Assembly (NCBI GenBank): GCA_002840275.1
Contig: PHAB01000026.1
Coordinates: forward strand, 1 to 32,377
DNA: 32,377 bases
Reading direction: 5' to 3'
From: Firmicutes bacterium HGW-Firmicutes-14
Lineage (GTDB): Bacteria > Bacillota > Thermincolia > Thermincolales > UBA2595
The notes under the pieces were generated by a model. The model ran no database searches, had not been told where the DNA came from, and saw only the letters and a list, made by a program, of their open reading frames with translations. Position 1 is the stretch's first letter. Every line of letters begins with the position of its first letter. Shown one piece after another: positions 23,255-31,099 of the stretch. Both the position numbers and the translations under genes were made by a program.

Positions 23255-24344
23255 GTCTTGTTTCACCTGTCTTTGTGATTAGAGTTATCAGCCAGACAAC
23301 CAGGGGCAATGTAAAAATAATCCCAAAACCGGCGATGCGTATATATCTAAAAATTTCCCGAAATTCAATAACACCGGGGACTGCCAAAGTCAATACCATA
23401 ATCAGAGGAAAGACAATAAACAGCACCCATTTATAGTTCAATGCTCCGAACAGTTCCGAAAACCCCTGTGCAGCTGCATAATAAAGCCCTGAGGTCGCGA
23501 GGGCAATCTGTGAATACCAGGCAACAGCAAAAAATATACCGAAAGTCTGTAGAAGATATGGTAAATTTGCCTTAGTAGTCATTTGCAGTGTGGGCCAGCC
23601 ATACCGGAGGACCCCTTTATAACCGTAAATGCCCACCGCAGAAAAGACCATGACAAATATTGGCACAACAGCCAGCAATGTCGCGGTGAAAACAATTTTA
23701 AACCCCTTGTTCTTTTCAGTAAGATAGGGATAAACCGCCAACACTGTGGCCATTGGGAAAAAACAGTAAAACATCTGTAAAGCGCCATAAGGAAGTTTGA
23801 GGCCGTCTATCAGAAACAACGGCTGAACCCGGTCAAATGCAAATCCCTGAAACGAAATTATAACTGACAGGAAGATAAAAAACACGGCTACCGGAAAAAT
23901 AAAGGCGGCAACTCTGGAGATACCCTCCACACCTTTATGTGCAACAAAAACTGCCGTCAACCCTACCAATAGCAATATAGCCCACAGCGGTGTACGCGGA
24001 AGAAAATACTCACTGAAAAGTTCCCCAATCAGCCTGGTTGCAAACGCTGATATTACCAATACAAAAACCAGGAAAACAAAACCAAGAGTTTTTCCGACAA
24101 CTTTTCCAAAAACGGCAGGAAGATATTCGATAACCGATTTATTCGGGAATTTATTCCCCACATATACTGTCGCGGCAATCACCGGGACAGCCAGGGCAAG
24201 TGCCAGGATAACTCCCCAGTAGCCATTTGAACCCCCATATTTGACGGCAACCAAAGGTGCATTCATGACTCCAAACCCGAAAACAGATGAAAATACCAAG
24301 CAGAACATCAGACCGGGGCCAATGCCGGTTTTTTCTCTTAACAT
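23244..24344 (-). CDS. GerAB-type spore germination permease subunit
   Basis: This 366-residue integral membrane protein of the amino-acid-permease-like GerAB family has about ten transmembrane segments. It contains the usual early GFGVMNAP motif and a SVIEYLP stretch near residue 75. GerAB subunits are thought to bind the germinant. It starts at an ATG directly after the TAG of the truncated A gene, with GGAGG 11 bases upstream, and overlaps the C-subunit gene. The reading frame looks complete and normal length. Confidence 0.88.
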   Translation of the reverse strand: MLREKTGIGPGLMFCLVFSSVFGFGVMNAPLVAVKYGGSNGYWGVILALALAVPVIAATVYVGNKFPNKSVIEYLPAVFGKVVGKTLGFVFLVFVLVISAFATRLIGELFSEYFLPRTPLWAILLLVGLTAVFVAHKGVEGISRVAAFIFPVAVFFIFLSVIISFQGFAFDRVQPLFLIDGLKLPYGALQMFYCFFPMATVLAVYPYLTEKNKGFKIVFTATLLAVVPIFVMVFSAVGIYGYKGVLRYGWPTLQMTTKANLPYLLQTFGIFFAVAWYSQIALATSGLYYAAAQGFSELFGALNYKWVLFIVFPLIMVLTLAVPGVIEFREIFRYIRIAGFGIIFTLPLVVWLITLITKTGETRHAS

Positions 24345-25142
24345 CTAAGCCTCATCCTCCCCTTCGGTTGTTCCCAGCCTGTCTTCCTGCTGCGGCCGAT
24401 AAGTGGGAGGCCTGCGGTAACTGGCCCACCAGGGCAGCCTTCCAAAGGCATCTACAGCATCTATCGTTAACGGGGGAGCCCAGGGGGCCAGATAAGATAT
24501 TCCAAAAGACTTGAGACCCGCCATATGGGCTAATATTATCAGGCCTGCAGACGCCAAACCCAATATACCAAAGGCTCCCGATGCAAAATAAAGAAAATAC
24601 CGGGCCAGCCGCCATGCTTGCTCTTTGGATGGATTGGCTGTGGAAAAAGAAGCCAGGGCTGTAAAAATAACCACAACCACTGTCACCCCGCCTACAAGAC
24701 CGGCTTGTATAGCAGCCTGACCCAGGACAATGCCGCCGCCGATACCTAAAATCACGTTTATGTTGGCCGGCAGTCTGACGCTTGCCTCCCGGAATATTTC
24801 AAAGATAAGGAGGGTAACAAAAACTTCTATTACTGCCGGAAATGGCATTTGAGTACGCCCGGATGCAATCACCTGGACTAAAAACGGTGGTAAAAGTTCA
24901 GGATTTACAGTGATTACGGCAATGTACAATCCCGGTAAAAAAATGGATGTAGCAGTACCTATAAACCTGACCAGCCTGAGAAATGTCCCAATCCAGTAAT
25001 TAAAACTGAAATCCTCGGGGGTCTGGTAAAACTCATTGGAGGTTGCCGGCACAACCAGGGCAATTATCCCCTTATTGGAATTGCTTATTACAGAATCAAC
25101 AAAGAGCCCCTTTTTAACTCTGGGAACATATAACAACGACAT
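24345..25142 (-). pseudogene. GerA-type germination protein, N-terminal half missing
   Basis: The 265 residues correspond only to the membrane part of a GerAA-type subunit. FYQTPEDFSFNYWIGTFLRLVRF matches the region just before the first membrane helix of the family, and about five hydrophobic segments follow. Complete A subunits are around 480-520 residues with a soluble N-terminal domain, which is absent. There is no ribosome binding site before the ATG, and a strong terminator (25160-25194) lies just upstream and would stop incoming transcription. The decayed toxin-antitoxin genes begin right beyond it, suggesting that a rearrangement removed the front of the gene. Expression of the intact B and C genes is therefore doubtful. 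A functional short variant is possible but less likely. Confidence 0.75.
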
Positions 25143-25159
25143 TTTTCGAGGTAACTTGG

Positions 25160-25194
25160 AAAAAAAATCTCCCTGAATTGTCTTCAGGGAGATT
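25160..25194 (-). terminator. Intrinsic terminator upstream of the gerA remnant
   Basis: On the minus strand a 12-bp stem (25183-25194 with 25166-25177) with a five-base loop runs into eight T residues. It follows the PIN pseudogene by about nine bases and would end transcription from the toxin-antitoxin remnant before the ger genes. Confidence 0.85.
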
Positions 25195-25203
25195 ATGCCT
25201 GGC

Positions 25204-25481
25204 CTATAATAGAGGATTTAAAGGCAAAAATCCGGTTATGACAAAATGGCGGTCAAAAGTGAAAGCCTCTTTGATGCCCATTTCATCCATAATGGCAAAA
25301 CTGACAGCATCTGCAAAGGATAGGTCATGGTCATTATATTTCTGAAGGTAGCTGAACGACTTATTTTCAATATGTTTATCTGACCAGACAATGATTAGAA
25401 ATTCTTCTTCTTGCATTTCATTATCCAGGCGGAAGTATCAACAAAGACTAAGTTACGGGTAGAAGCACAGTTTCTATTCAT
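25204..25481 (-). pseudogene. PIN-domain (VapC-like) toxin gene, internally deleted and frameshifted
   Basis: The first frame, from an ATG at 25479-25481, reads LVFVDTSAW, the opening of a PIN nuclease, and stops after about 28 codons. A second frame beginning near 25416 supplies the C-terminal half, including LSFADAVSFAIMDEMG and AFTFDRHF with the later acidic residues. Joined, they give fewer than 100 residues against 130-140 for a PIN toxin. About 30-40 residues between the two halves are therefore missing as well as the frame being shifted. The start overlaps the end of the antitoxin remnant by eight bases, the layout of a VapBC operon. It is not expected to be active. Confidence 0.7.
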
Positions 25482-25726
25482 TAAGCGCCTTATCATGATT
25501 CGCTGCCTGGTCTTTTCCGGCTTTAACAGAACCAATAAGTTTTGAAAACGGATCCTTTATAATCCCTTCACTGATTCCGAATTCTCTAATGGCTTGGCGA
25601 ACCACTTCTGATTCAGAGATTTGGCGTTACTTTGCAACAGTTTCAATTATTTTGGTGTCTTGCCGTTCGAGATGAAATAACTTTCTAACTTTTCGTCCGG
25701 ATTCAGATGTTTTTTTTAATAGACAT
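25474..25726 (-). pseudogene. RHH-type antitoxin gene, broken by frameshift and stop
   Basis: From the ATG at 25724-25726 (GAGGGGGCGA upstream) the frame hits a stop after seven codons at a run of eight A residues. Removing one A restores a frame that continues through KTSESGRKVRKLFHLERQD and then meets a TAA. Beyond that it resumes as QISESEVVRQAIREFG, the helix pattern of ribbon-helix-helix antitoxins, and ends at TAG 25474-25476. Two disabling changes make this a decayed partner of the adjacent PIN remnant. The call rests on hand translation in one frame. Confidence 0.65.
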
Positions 25727-25887
25727 GTAATCGCCCCCTCTTATTACCATTATACCACCAGCGATATCTTTTACAATAAAAATAGATATCGTTTTCCTGA
25801 AAACGGATTCATTTTTAAGCTAATTTCGCAACCACTTTATGCAATTTATTTATAACACAAAAGGTTTTTTTGGCAAGTTTGATAAAC

Positions 25888-25919
25888 TTGTATACAAATG
25901 TTGTTTTTTTGTATATAAT
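25888..25919 (+). promoter_or_regulatory. Promoter and palindromic operator of the XRE-ImmA/PIN pair
   Basis: A perfect TATAAT (25914-25919) lies 17 bases after TATACA (25891-25896), a four-of-six -35 match. The -35 element is inside the 10-base palindrome TTGTATACAA (25888-25897), and a second half-copy, TTGTATA, overlaps the -10 region. This arrangement fits repression by the XRE protein encoded just downstream. Confidence 0.55.
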
Positions 25920-25944
25920 AGAGGTGAAAGGAGGTTTCAATTTT

Positions 25945-27090
25945 ATGAATAAAAGCTTGATTGGCGCAAATCTCCGCCGGATTCGCGAAGCCCAGGGATT
26001 GAGTCAATCAGAGGTAGCGGACCGATCGGGTATATCGAGACTGGCCTACCGAAACATAGAAACCGGTTCTTCAACTCCCAAAGTATCTACTCTGCAAAAT
26101 ATTGTTGCAGGTATGGGGATTAAACTTCAAGATCTGTTTGTGCCGCTTCGAACTTTAAAGAATGTAAGGTTTAGAGCACTCAAAAAAATGAACAGCCGAG
26201 AAAACATTTTGTGCGAAGTTGCTCGTTGGTTGGACGATTTTAATCAGCTTGAGGACCTGTTAAAGCAAAATAAACCGTACTGCTTGGCAAATTTGCCTGG
26301 TCAATTATCCAAAAGAAAAGGGTTGTCCAAAGCAAAGAGGGCGGCAGAGTTAGCAAGACAAGAACTAAAATTAGGGGAAAAAGAACCAATCCGAGATATC
26401 TCGGGTTTATTAGAATCATGTGGAATCAAAGTATACCCTCTGACTCTAGCATCAGATGGTTTTTTTGGCTTATCCGTTTCCGAAAAAGATGGTGGTCCGG
26501 CCGTAGTGGTAAATGTCTGGGACAGAATTTCCGTGGAGCGCTGGATTTTTAGTGCTGCTCACGAACTCGGACATCTCCTTCTGCACATAAATACTTATGA
26601 TGTCGATAAAGTGGTGGAGGATAGTGATGAGGAGAAAGAAGCGAATTTCTTTGCCTCTTATTTCCTTATGCCCGAAAAAGTTTTTGAATCAGAATGGGAA
26701 GACACTTACGGCCTATATTTTTTGGACCGGGTTTTTAAGGTAAAACGTATCTTCCAAGTTAGCTATAAAACTGTTCTGTACAGGCTGGCCGAGAAATATG
26801 GGTCAGTAGTATGGGGCAAATTCCAGGCCGCCTACAAATTAAGATATCGCAAAACTTTAAACTTCACTGATGAACCTGAAGCATTATCCCCAGAAGAATT
26901 TGGACACGTACCGGAAATTTTACGAGCCCGCGAACCGGATTCTTTATCACCATCAAGCTTCATGGAAGATCGTCTGTCAAAACTTGTCCGTGAAGCTATA
27001 GAGAAAGATAAAATCACTTTAAGTCGGGGCGCGGAGATACTTAGACTTGACCTAGAATCGATGCGGGAAAGAATCGCTTTGTGGGACTAA
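25945..27090 (+). CDS. XRE regulator fused to ImmA/IrrE (M78) metallopeptidase
   Basis: This 381-residue protein has an N-terminal helix-turn-helix at about residues 5-60 (NLRRIREAQGLSQSEVADRSG). A zinc metallopeptidase domain follows, with the catalytic AAHELGHLLLH near residue 208 and downstream EKEANFFASYFLMP supplying a third ligand. Proteins of this type act as antirepressor proteases in mobile elements or as the regulatory or antitoxin half of toxin-antitoxin-like pairs. The ATG at 25945 follows GAAAGGAGG; a longer frame from 25870 crosses the promoter and is rejected. The PIN gene starts four bases after the stop, so the two form an operon. It probably represses its own promoter through the palindrome at 25888-25897. 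Confidence 0.87.
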   Translation: MNKSLIGANLRRIREAQGLSQSEVADRSGISRLAYRNIETGSSTPKVSTLQNIVAGMGIKLQDLFVPLRTLKNVRFRALKKMNSRENILCEVARWLDDFNQLEDLLKQNKPYCLANLPGQLSKRKGLSKAKRAAELARQELKLGEKEPIRDISGLLESCGIKVYPLTLASDGFFGLSVSEKDGGPAVVVNVWDRISVERWIFSAAHELGHLLLHINTYDVDKVVEDSDEEKEANFFASYFLMPEKVFESEWEDTYGLYFLDRVFKVKRIFQVSYKTVLYRLAEKYGSVVWGKFQAAYKLRYRKTLNFTDEPEALSPEEFGHVPEILRAREPDSLSPSSFMEDRLSKLVREAIEKDKITLSRGAEILRLDLESMRERIALWD

Positions 27091-27093
27091 GCC

Positions 27094-27603
27094 ATGAGTA
27101 AAAAAACGCCTGGTTTGTTAATCTTAGATGCCAATATTTTAATAGATTTTTTCAAATGTGAACGAACAGTTATTAAACTAATAAACAAACATGTCGGTCA
27201 GGTATTTTTGGCCACCCCTATCTTTGATGAAGTTAAACAGATCAAAGAGCGTGACTGTATCCGACTCGGGATTAAACTGATAGAACCAGACCTTGACCAA
27301 CTGGCCCAAGCCTCAGGTAACATCGGATCATTATCATTTCAGGACAATCTTTGTTTGATTCTCGCCAAAGAACACGCGATGACCTGTGTAACAAACGATA
27401 AACCTCTAAGGCGACAATGTGCTTCTAAAAAGGTACCAACTATCTGGGGTATCGAACTAATATGTATGTTGGTAGAATCCGGCGGGCTATCAGCAGAAGA
27501 CGGGAAAACCATTACACAAACAATTCAAGCTAATAATCCTAAGTATATTACACAAGCTATTGTTCAAAAGGCATTAATGAGAATTGGGGCAGTATCTGAT
27601 TGA
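27094..27603 (+). CDS. PIN-domain protein, likely toxin partner
   Basis: This 169-residue PIN-fold protein has the expected acidic residues in order: Asp in LILDANILIDFF (near residue 10), Glu in FDEVKQI (about 48), Asp in FQDNLCLILAKE (about 87) and Asp in VTNDKPLRRQ (about 106). These four would bind metal for RNA cleavage. Its immediate upstream partner is the XRE-ImmA protein. Pairs of COG2856-type proteins with PIN domains of this length recur as toxin-antitoxin-like modules, so a growth-inhibiting RNase is the likely role, not shown here. No good ribosome binding site is visible in the four-base gap; translation is probably coupled. Confidence 0.8.
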   Translation: MSKKTPGLLILDANILIDFFKCERTVIKLINKHVGQVFLATPIFDEVKQIKERDCIRLGIKLIEPDLDQLAQASGNIGSLSFQDNLCLILAKEHAMTCVTNDKPLRRQCASKKVPTIWGIELICMLVESGGLSAEDGKTITQTIQANNPKYITQAIVQKALMRIGAVSD

Positions 27604-27710
27604 CCAACTATAAAAATCCATCATTATTTAAATGTATTATATCATGACTTTGGCGAAGAGATAGTTATTTCCCCGGAGCCCCTAGTATATCTTTGAGAGG
27701 GTTTAACTCA

Positions 27711-27770
27711 AAATAAAAAAACTCACTGACCTTAGCCAGACTCAAAAGTGAGACATAACTAAGGTCAGTG
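27711..27770 (-). terminator. Terminator of rnpB
   Basis: On the minus strand a 12-bp stem (27759-27770 with 27724-27735) with an inner small stem is followed by a run of seven T residues ending near 27711. It lies about 20 bases after the 3' end of the RNase P RNA. Confidence 0.8.
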
Positions 27771-27791
27771 GTACATAAGTAAAAATAAAGG

Positions 27792-28248
27792 TAAACCGAG
27801 TAAATCGATAAGCCGAGTTCTGTCGTTGGATGATCATTTATCTGGGACGGCTGTTACCAGCCGCCTCAAGCGACCTTACCCGGGAGCGGAACGGGCCGTT
27901 CCATTGCCCCCCTATTCGGTCTTGCTCCAGGTGGGGTTTACCTAGCCGGCCAGTCACCTGACCGCTGGTGAGCTCTTACCTCACCGTTCCACCCTTACCG
28001 GCTGGGAAGTGGGATGTGGGATGTGAGAAGTGAGAACAGCGGTTGGAATTTGGAATAGCCAAATTCCTCCTTAATCTCACTTCCAACCTCTCACCTCCCA
28101 CCTCTCAACCGGCGGTTTGTTTCTGTGGCACTTTCCTTAGGGTCGCCCCCACTGGGTATTACCCAGCACCCTGCCCTGTGGAGCTCGGACTTTCCTCAGG
28201 TACCACCTTTCGGCCCGGTACCCGCGATCATCTGATTTACTCGGTTTC
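27792..28248 (-). ncRNA. rnpB: RNase P RNA (class A) with an expanded helix
   Basis: This is the catalytic RNA of RNase P, which matures tRNA 5' ends. On the minus strand it begins with a helix-P1 strand (ACCGAGTAAATC) and then has GAGGAAAGTCCGAGCTCC, the hallmark 5' core. Next come GGGGGCGACCC, AAGGAAAGTGCCACAGAAAC and, near the 3' end, GGTAAACCCCACC and ACAGAACTCGGCTTA. It closes with the complementary P1 strand (GATTTACTCGGT). The length of about 457 bases exceeds the usual 350-410. The extra length lies between CAGAAACAAACCGCC and GGTAAGGG, where helix P12 belongs (28004-28110). Ends are set from the P1 pairing and may differ by a few bases. Open reading frames inside it are not genes. 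Confidence 0.93.
28004..28110. repeat. Inverted heptad-repeat arms expanding RNase P helix P12
   Basis: On the plus strand 28004-28038 reads as five heptads (GGGAAGT, GGGATGT twice, GAGAAGT, GAGAACA). The segment 28076-28110 reads as five complementary-type heptads (CTCACTT, CCAACCT, CTCACCT, CCCACCT, CTCAACC). The two arms can pair over about 36 positions with many wobble pairs and enclose a 37-base apical region. Confidence 0.8.
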
Positions 28249-28267
28249 TATTTAACTGTGGACTTAC

Positions 28268-28296
28268 ATCTTAACATTTTTACCTCTGCAAGTCAA
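28268..28296 (-). promoter_or_regulatory. Promoter of rnpB
   Basis: On the minus strand TTGACT (28291-28296) and TAAGAT (28268-28273) are 17 bases apart, predicting a start near 28261, about a dozen bases before the RNase P RNA. Confidence 0.55.
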
Positions 28297-28309
28297 TTGT
28301 AACATTTTG

Positions 28310-29041
28310 TCAGCTTATATTCAACAAGTCCCATCTCATGGGGGAATATATAACAATCTCCGTTGTGTCTTCCAGGGCCTCGATTTTGTGATCCGAATTA
28401 CCGCTTACCACAAGTGCGGCGCCCGGGGTCATCAGGATATCCTGGTCAGCCACCACGTATTTTAGCAGCCCTTTGGTCAGGTAGCTGGCCTGCTCATGGT
28501 AATGGCTGTGAAAATCTATCCACGTCCCCTCTTGATAGGTAAAACGCACTACCATCATCTTGGGAGTAAAGGCCATGACCAGGCCGTTGATACCGGGTTT
28601 GACCTCGAATTCTATGGCTTGGGCCGTTATCCTGTCAGGTGACGCAATTGCTGCCGATTTAGCAAGCTCCCTGGAACGGCGGTTCTTATCGGCACTGACA
28701 TAGCTTATGGTGAAACGTTCAATCCCCTCGGCCAGTTTCTTAATCCGGTCATACAGGGGGATAATGTTTTGGGCACGAACCGACATATTCTCATTCAACT
28801 GGCCTGCCACCAGCCTGTTGTCCAGGTAAACCTGGACGTCTTTAAAATGCCATTCGGAAGCCCTGTTGAGTGCCCTTATGATTGCATGGTAAACAGTTGA
28901 GTTCTGGGTCTCCAGCCCTATGTATTCAGCTTCTTCAAAAAACGGTTCTCCTCTGGGATCGGTATGATAACACAGGCCTATTCCTGAATCACCGTTATTC
29001 TGCCTGGCATGGCCGCCAACAAAAATGAATAATGTATTCAA
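28310..29041 (-). CDS. RNase H-fold domain fused to a cupin domain
   Basis: This 243-residue protein has two parts. Residues 1-135 follow the RNase HI pattern (GGHARQNNGDSGIG, an AIIRALNRA helix, VYLDNRLVAGQLNE, then RSRELAKSA). Residues 145-243 form a cupin with FHSHYHEQASYLTKG and a closing VSGNSDHK. The RNase H catalytic set is mostly lost. The first Asp is Gly, the Glu of the TNN-x-AE motif is absent, the third Asp is kept in LDNR, and the last Asp position reads Arg. It is therefore probably a binding rather than a cutting domain. The start is a TTG at 29039-29041 behind AGGAGTGG. The pairing with a cupin is unusual, and no function can be given. Confidence 0.78.
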   Translation of the reverse strand: MNTLFIFVGGHARQNNGDSGIGLCYHTDPRGEPFFEEAEYIGLETQNSTVYHAIIRALNRASEWHFKDVQVYLDNRLVAGQLNENMSVRAQNIIPLYDRIKKLAEGIERFTISYVSADKNRRSRELAKSAAIASPDRITAQAIEFEVKPGINGLVMAFTPKMMVVRFTYQEGTWIDFHSHYHEQASYLTKGLLKYVVADQDILMTPGAALVVSGNSDHKIEALEDTTEIVIYSPMRWDLLNIS

Positions 29042-29161
29042 TTTATTCCACTCCTGTCATATACTTTTTTATGATAGGTTTTATAATAGTATATGAAGTA
29101 AAGAGCCTATTTGTTTGGGAAAAAGACAAGAAGTGGTATTAATCCGGTTTATTTCCCGGTG

Positions 29162-29875
29162 TCATTCGACAAACAGCATCCGCCCACAGTTGTCACATCT
29201 GAGGTTATGGGAATCAGTCTTCGCTTTTTTCAGCAGGTCGAAAGAGACACCCATATGGCATCCGGAACAGACCCCTTTCTCCAGGACTGCCAGCGGCTTC
29301 CCATCCTGGAACTTCCCGCTCAGTTTCCGATACCGCTCAAACAATTCGGGGGGCACTGCACCCTTTAGTTGATCCCTGTACTCCACCGTTCTTGCCAATT
29401 CTTTAGCCAGGTTTTCTTTTTTGGATTTATAGACTCCGCTGAGCTGGGCAAACCTCTCCTTCATATCGTTGAGTTCAGATGCGGCCTGTTTAATTTCTTC
29501 TTCGGCCGTCTCAATCATATCCATAAATCCGAGAGCTTCGTCTTCGTGGTTGGCCAGAGTTTCCTTCATGCCATTAATATTCTTTTCCGCTGTCTCAAGT
29601 TCTTTTGCTGTATTGATTTCACCACTGTACAGTTCTGAGCTGGCTTTTTCAATCTTCATCCTGGTGGCTGTTATGACGTCTTCCTCTTTCTTCAGCCTCT
29701 TTTTTACATCAGCCAGTTCTTCCTTCAACTCCCGGTATTTCTCTTGCCGCTCTTCGATATCCCCCTTCAAAACCCTTAGTTCCTTCAATTCAGGAATTCT
29801 CTTTAGCTGTCTTTCCAGGTTTGCCTCTACTTCATCAAGGCCCTGCAGTTCCCACAATTCCTTCAAACCCGTCAT
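29162..29875 (-). CDS. Coiled-coil protein with C-terminal C4 zinc ribbon (COG1579 type)
   Basis: Residues 10-170 of this 237-residue protein are a long, charged, heptad-rich helical hairpin. The C-terminus has a four-cysteine ribbon, CSGCHMG near residue 203 and CDNCGRML near 227. This is the COG1579 architecture, common in Firmicutes and Actinobacteria next to Nif3-like genes, as here. A nucleic-acid-related role has been suggested for the family but is not settled. The ATG has GGGGGAAG upstream. A terminator separates it from the Nif3-like gene, so it may have its own promoter, which I could not identify with confidence. Confidence 0.85.
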   Translation of the reverse strand: MTGLKELWELQGLDEVEANLERQLKRIPELKELRVLKGDIEERQEKYRELKEELADVKKRLKKEEDVITATRMKIEKASSELYSGEINTAKELETAEKNINGMKETLANHEDEALGFMDMIETAEEEIKQAASELNDMKERFAQLSGVYKSKKENLAKELARTVEYRDQLKGAVPPELFERYRKLSGKFQDGKPLAVLEKGVCSGCHMGVSFDLLKKAKTDSHNLRCDNCGRMLFVE

Positions 29876-29952
29876 GGTCTTCCCCCGCTTTCAGGAAATT
29901 TTTGTTTCCTCTTAAGCATAAATTAAGCACAACATTTAATTCCTCTTAGCAC

Positions 29953-29979
29953 AAAAAATAGAAGGCATTGCCTTCTATT
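29953..29979 (-). terminator. Terminator after the Nif3-like gene
   Basis: On the minus strand the near-palindrome from 29979 to 29957 (ATAGAAGGCA facing TGCCTTCTAT) is followed by six T residues, two bases after the stop of the Nif3-like gene. Confidence 0.8.
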
Positions 29980-29980
29980 C

Positions 29981-31099
29981 CTAATAATATCCAAAAGGGT
30001 CATAGTTAATTCGGGATACATGTACAGCCACCGGACTTTCTTCCTTGGCCAGGGCTTCTCCCAATATCCTGGCAATCTCCCCAGCAATGGGATATTCAGT
30101 GGCATAATGTCCCGCATCTATAAAATTCATTCCCATGGTCAGAACCTCCTGGGCTTCGTGGTATTTCAGGTCCCCGGTAACAAATACGTCAGCTCCTAAA
30201 AAAGCCGCTCTATGTATAAGCTGTGCACCGCTTCCCCCGCATACCGCAACTTTCTTAACCACTGCTTCGGGGTTCCCGCCATAGCGCAATGTGGTTATAT
30301 TCAGTGCTTCTTTCACCCTGTCCATGAAATCTCTAAGCTTAACAGGCATTTCCAGCCTCCCGGCTCTCCCCAGGCCCAGTTTTTCCCCCTGGTTGACTAG
30401 AGGATAAATATCATAGGCAACTTCTTCATATGGATGGGCATTGACCATTGCCCTGACAACCCTTTCCACGTGTTTTTCCCTGACTATGGTCTCCAGCCTT
30501 ACCTCGTCGGCATGTTCAAGTTCACCTACCTGTCCGATGAACGGGTTACAGCCTTCGGCCGCTTTAAACGTACCTGTTCCCCGGACGGAAAAAGTGCAGT
30601 CCGAGTAATTCCCAATCCAACCGGCACCGGCCCTCGCCATTGCTTCGCGCACGGCATCGGCGTGGTCTTCAGGTATGAATACCGTTATTTTATATAATTT
30701 CTCCACTTTGTCAGGGTTCAAAACCTGTATATCCTTAAGCTTCAGCTTTTCTGCCAGCACCCGGCTGACACCTTCTCTGGCCGAATCCATGTTGGTATGG
30801 GCACAATACACAGCTGTGCCGTTCTTTATTATCTCTGTGATCAGGCCGCCGTGGGGCAGGTCTGCCCTGATATTTTTCATCGGTTTGAAAATCAGCGGGT
30901 GATGGGACACAATCATGCTGACCCCAAGGCCTGCCGCTTCCCGTACTGTTTCCATGGTGACATCCAGGGTCACAAGGATACTGTTCACATCAGAAGACGG
31001 GTCACCTATGTGCAGTCCCACATTGTCCCAATCCTCAGCCAAGCCCTTGGGGGCCATCTGTTCAATTATATTAATTATCGTCTGGCACTTGACAGGCAT
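29981..31099 (-). CDS. Nif3/YqfO-like dinuclear metal-centre protein
   Basis: This 372-residue Nif3-family protein has the metal-binding parts split across its ends: NVGLHIGDPS and VSHHPLIFKP near the N-terminus, and VFVTGDLKYHEAQEV plus DAGHYATE near the C-terminus. A central insert of about 100 residues (roughly 130-230) matches the PII/CutA-like domain of YqfO-type members, giving the longer form typical of Firmicutes. The family is thought to be a GTP cyclohydrolase I type 2 or related hydrolase, but its physiological role is unsettled. The ATG at 31097-31099 has GGAGAGG upstream and lies inside the end of trmK, a 29-base overlap. Confidence 0.9.
   Translation of the reverse strand: MPVKCQTIINIIEQMAPKGLAEDWDNVGLHIGDPSSDVNSILVTLDVTMETVREAAGLGVSMIVSHHPLIFKPMKNIRADLPHGGLITEIIKNGTAVYCAHTNMDSAREGVSRVLAEKLKLKDIQVLNPDKVEKLYKITVFIPEDHADAVREAMARAGAGWIGNYSDCTFSVRGTGTFKAAEGCNPFIGQVGELEHADEVRLETIVREKHVERVVRAMVNAHPYEEVAYDIYPLVNQGEKLGLGRAGRLEMPVKLRDFMDRVKEALNITTLRYGGNPEAVVKKVAVCGGSGAQLIHRAAFLGADVFVTGDLKYHEAQEVLTMGMNFIDAGHYATEYPIAGEIARILGEALAKEESPVAVHVSRINYDPFGYY

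Noticed and set aside
28043-28255. Open reading frame of about 70 codons on the plus strand
   Set aside because: It lies wholly within the RNase P RNA on the opposite strand and has no protein-like features.
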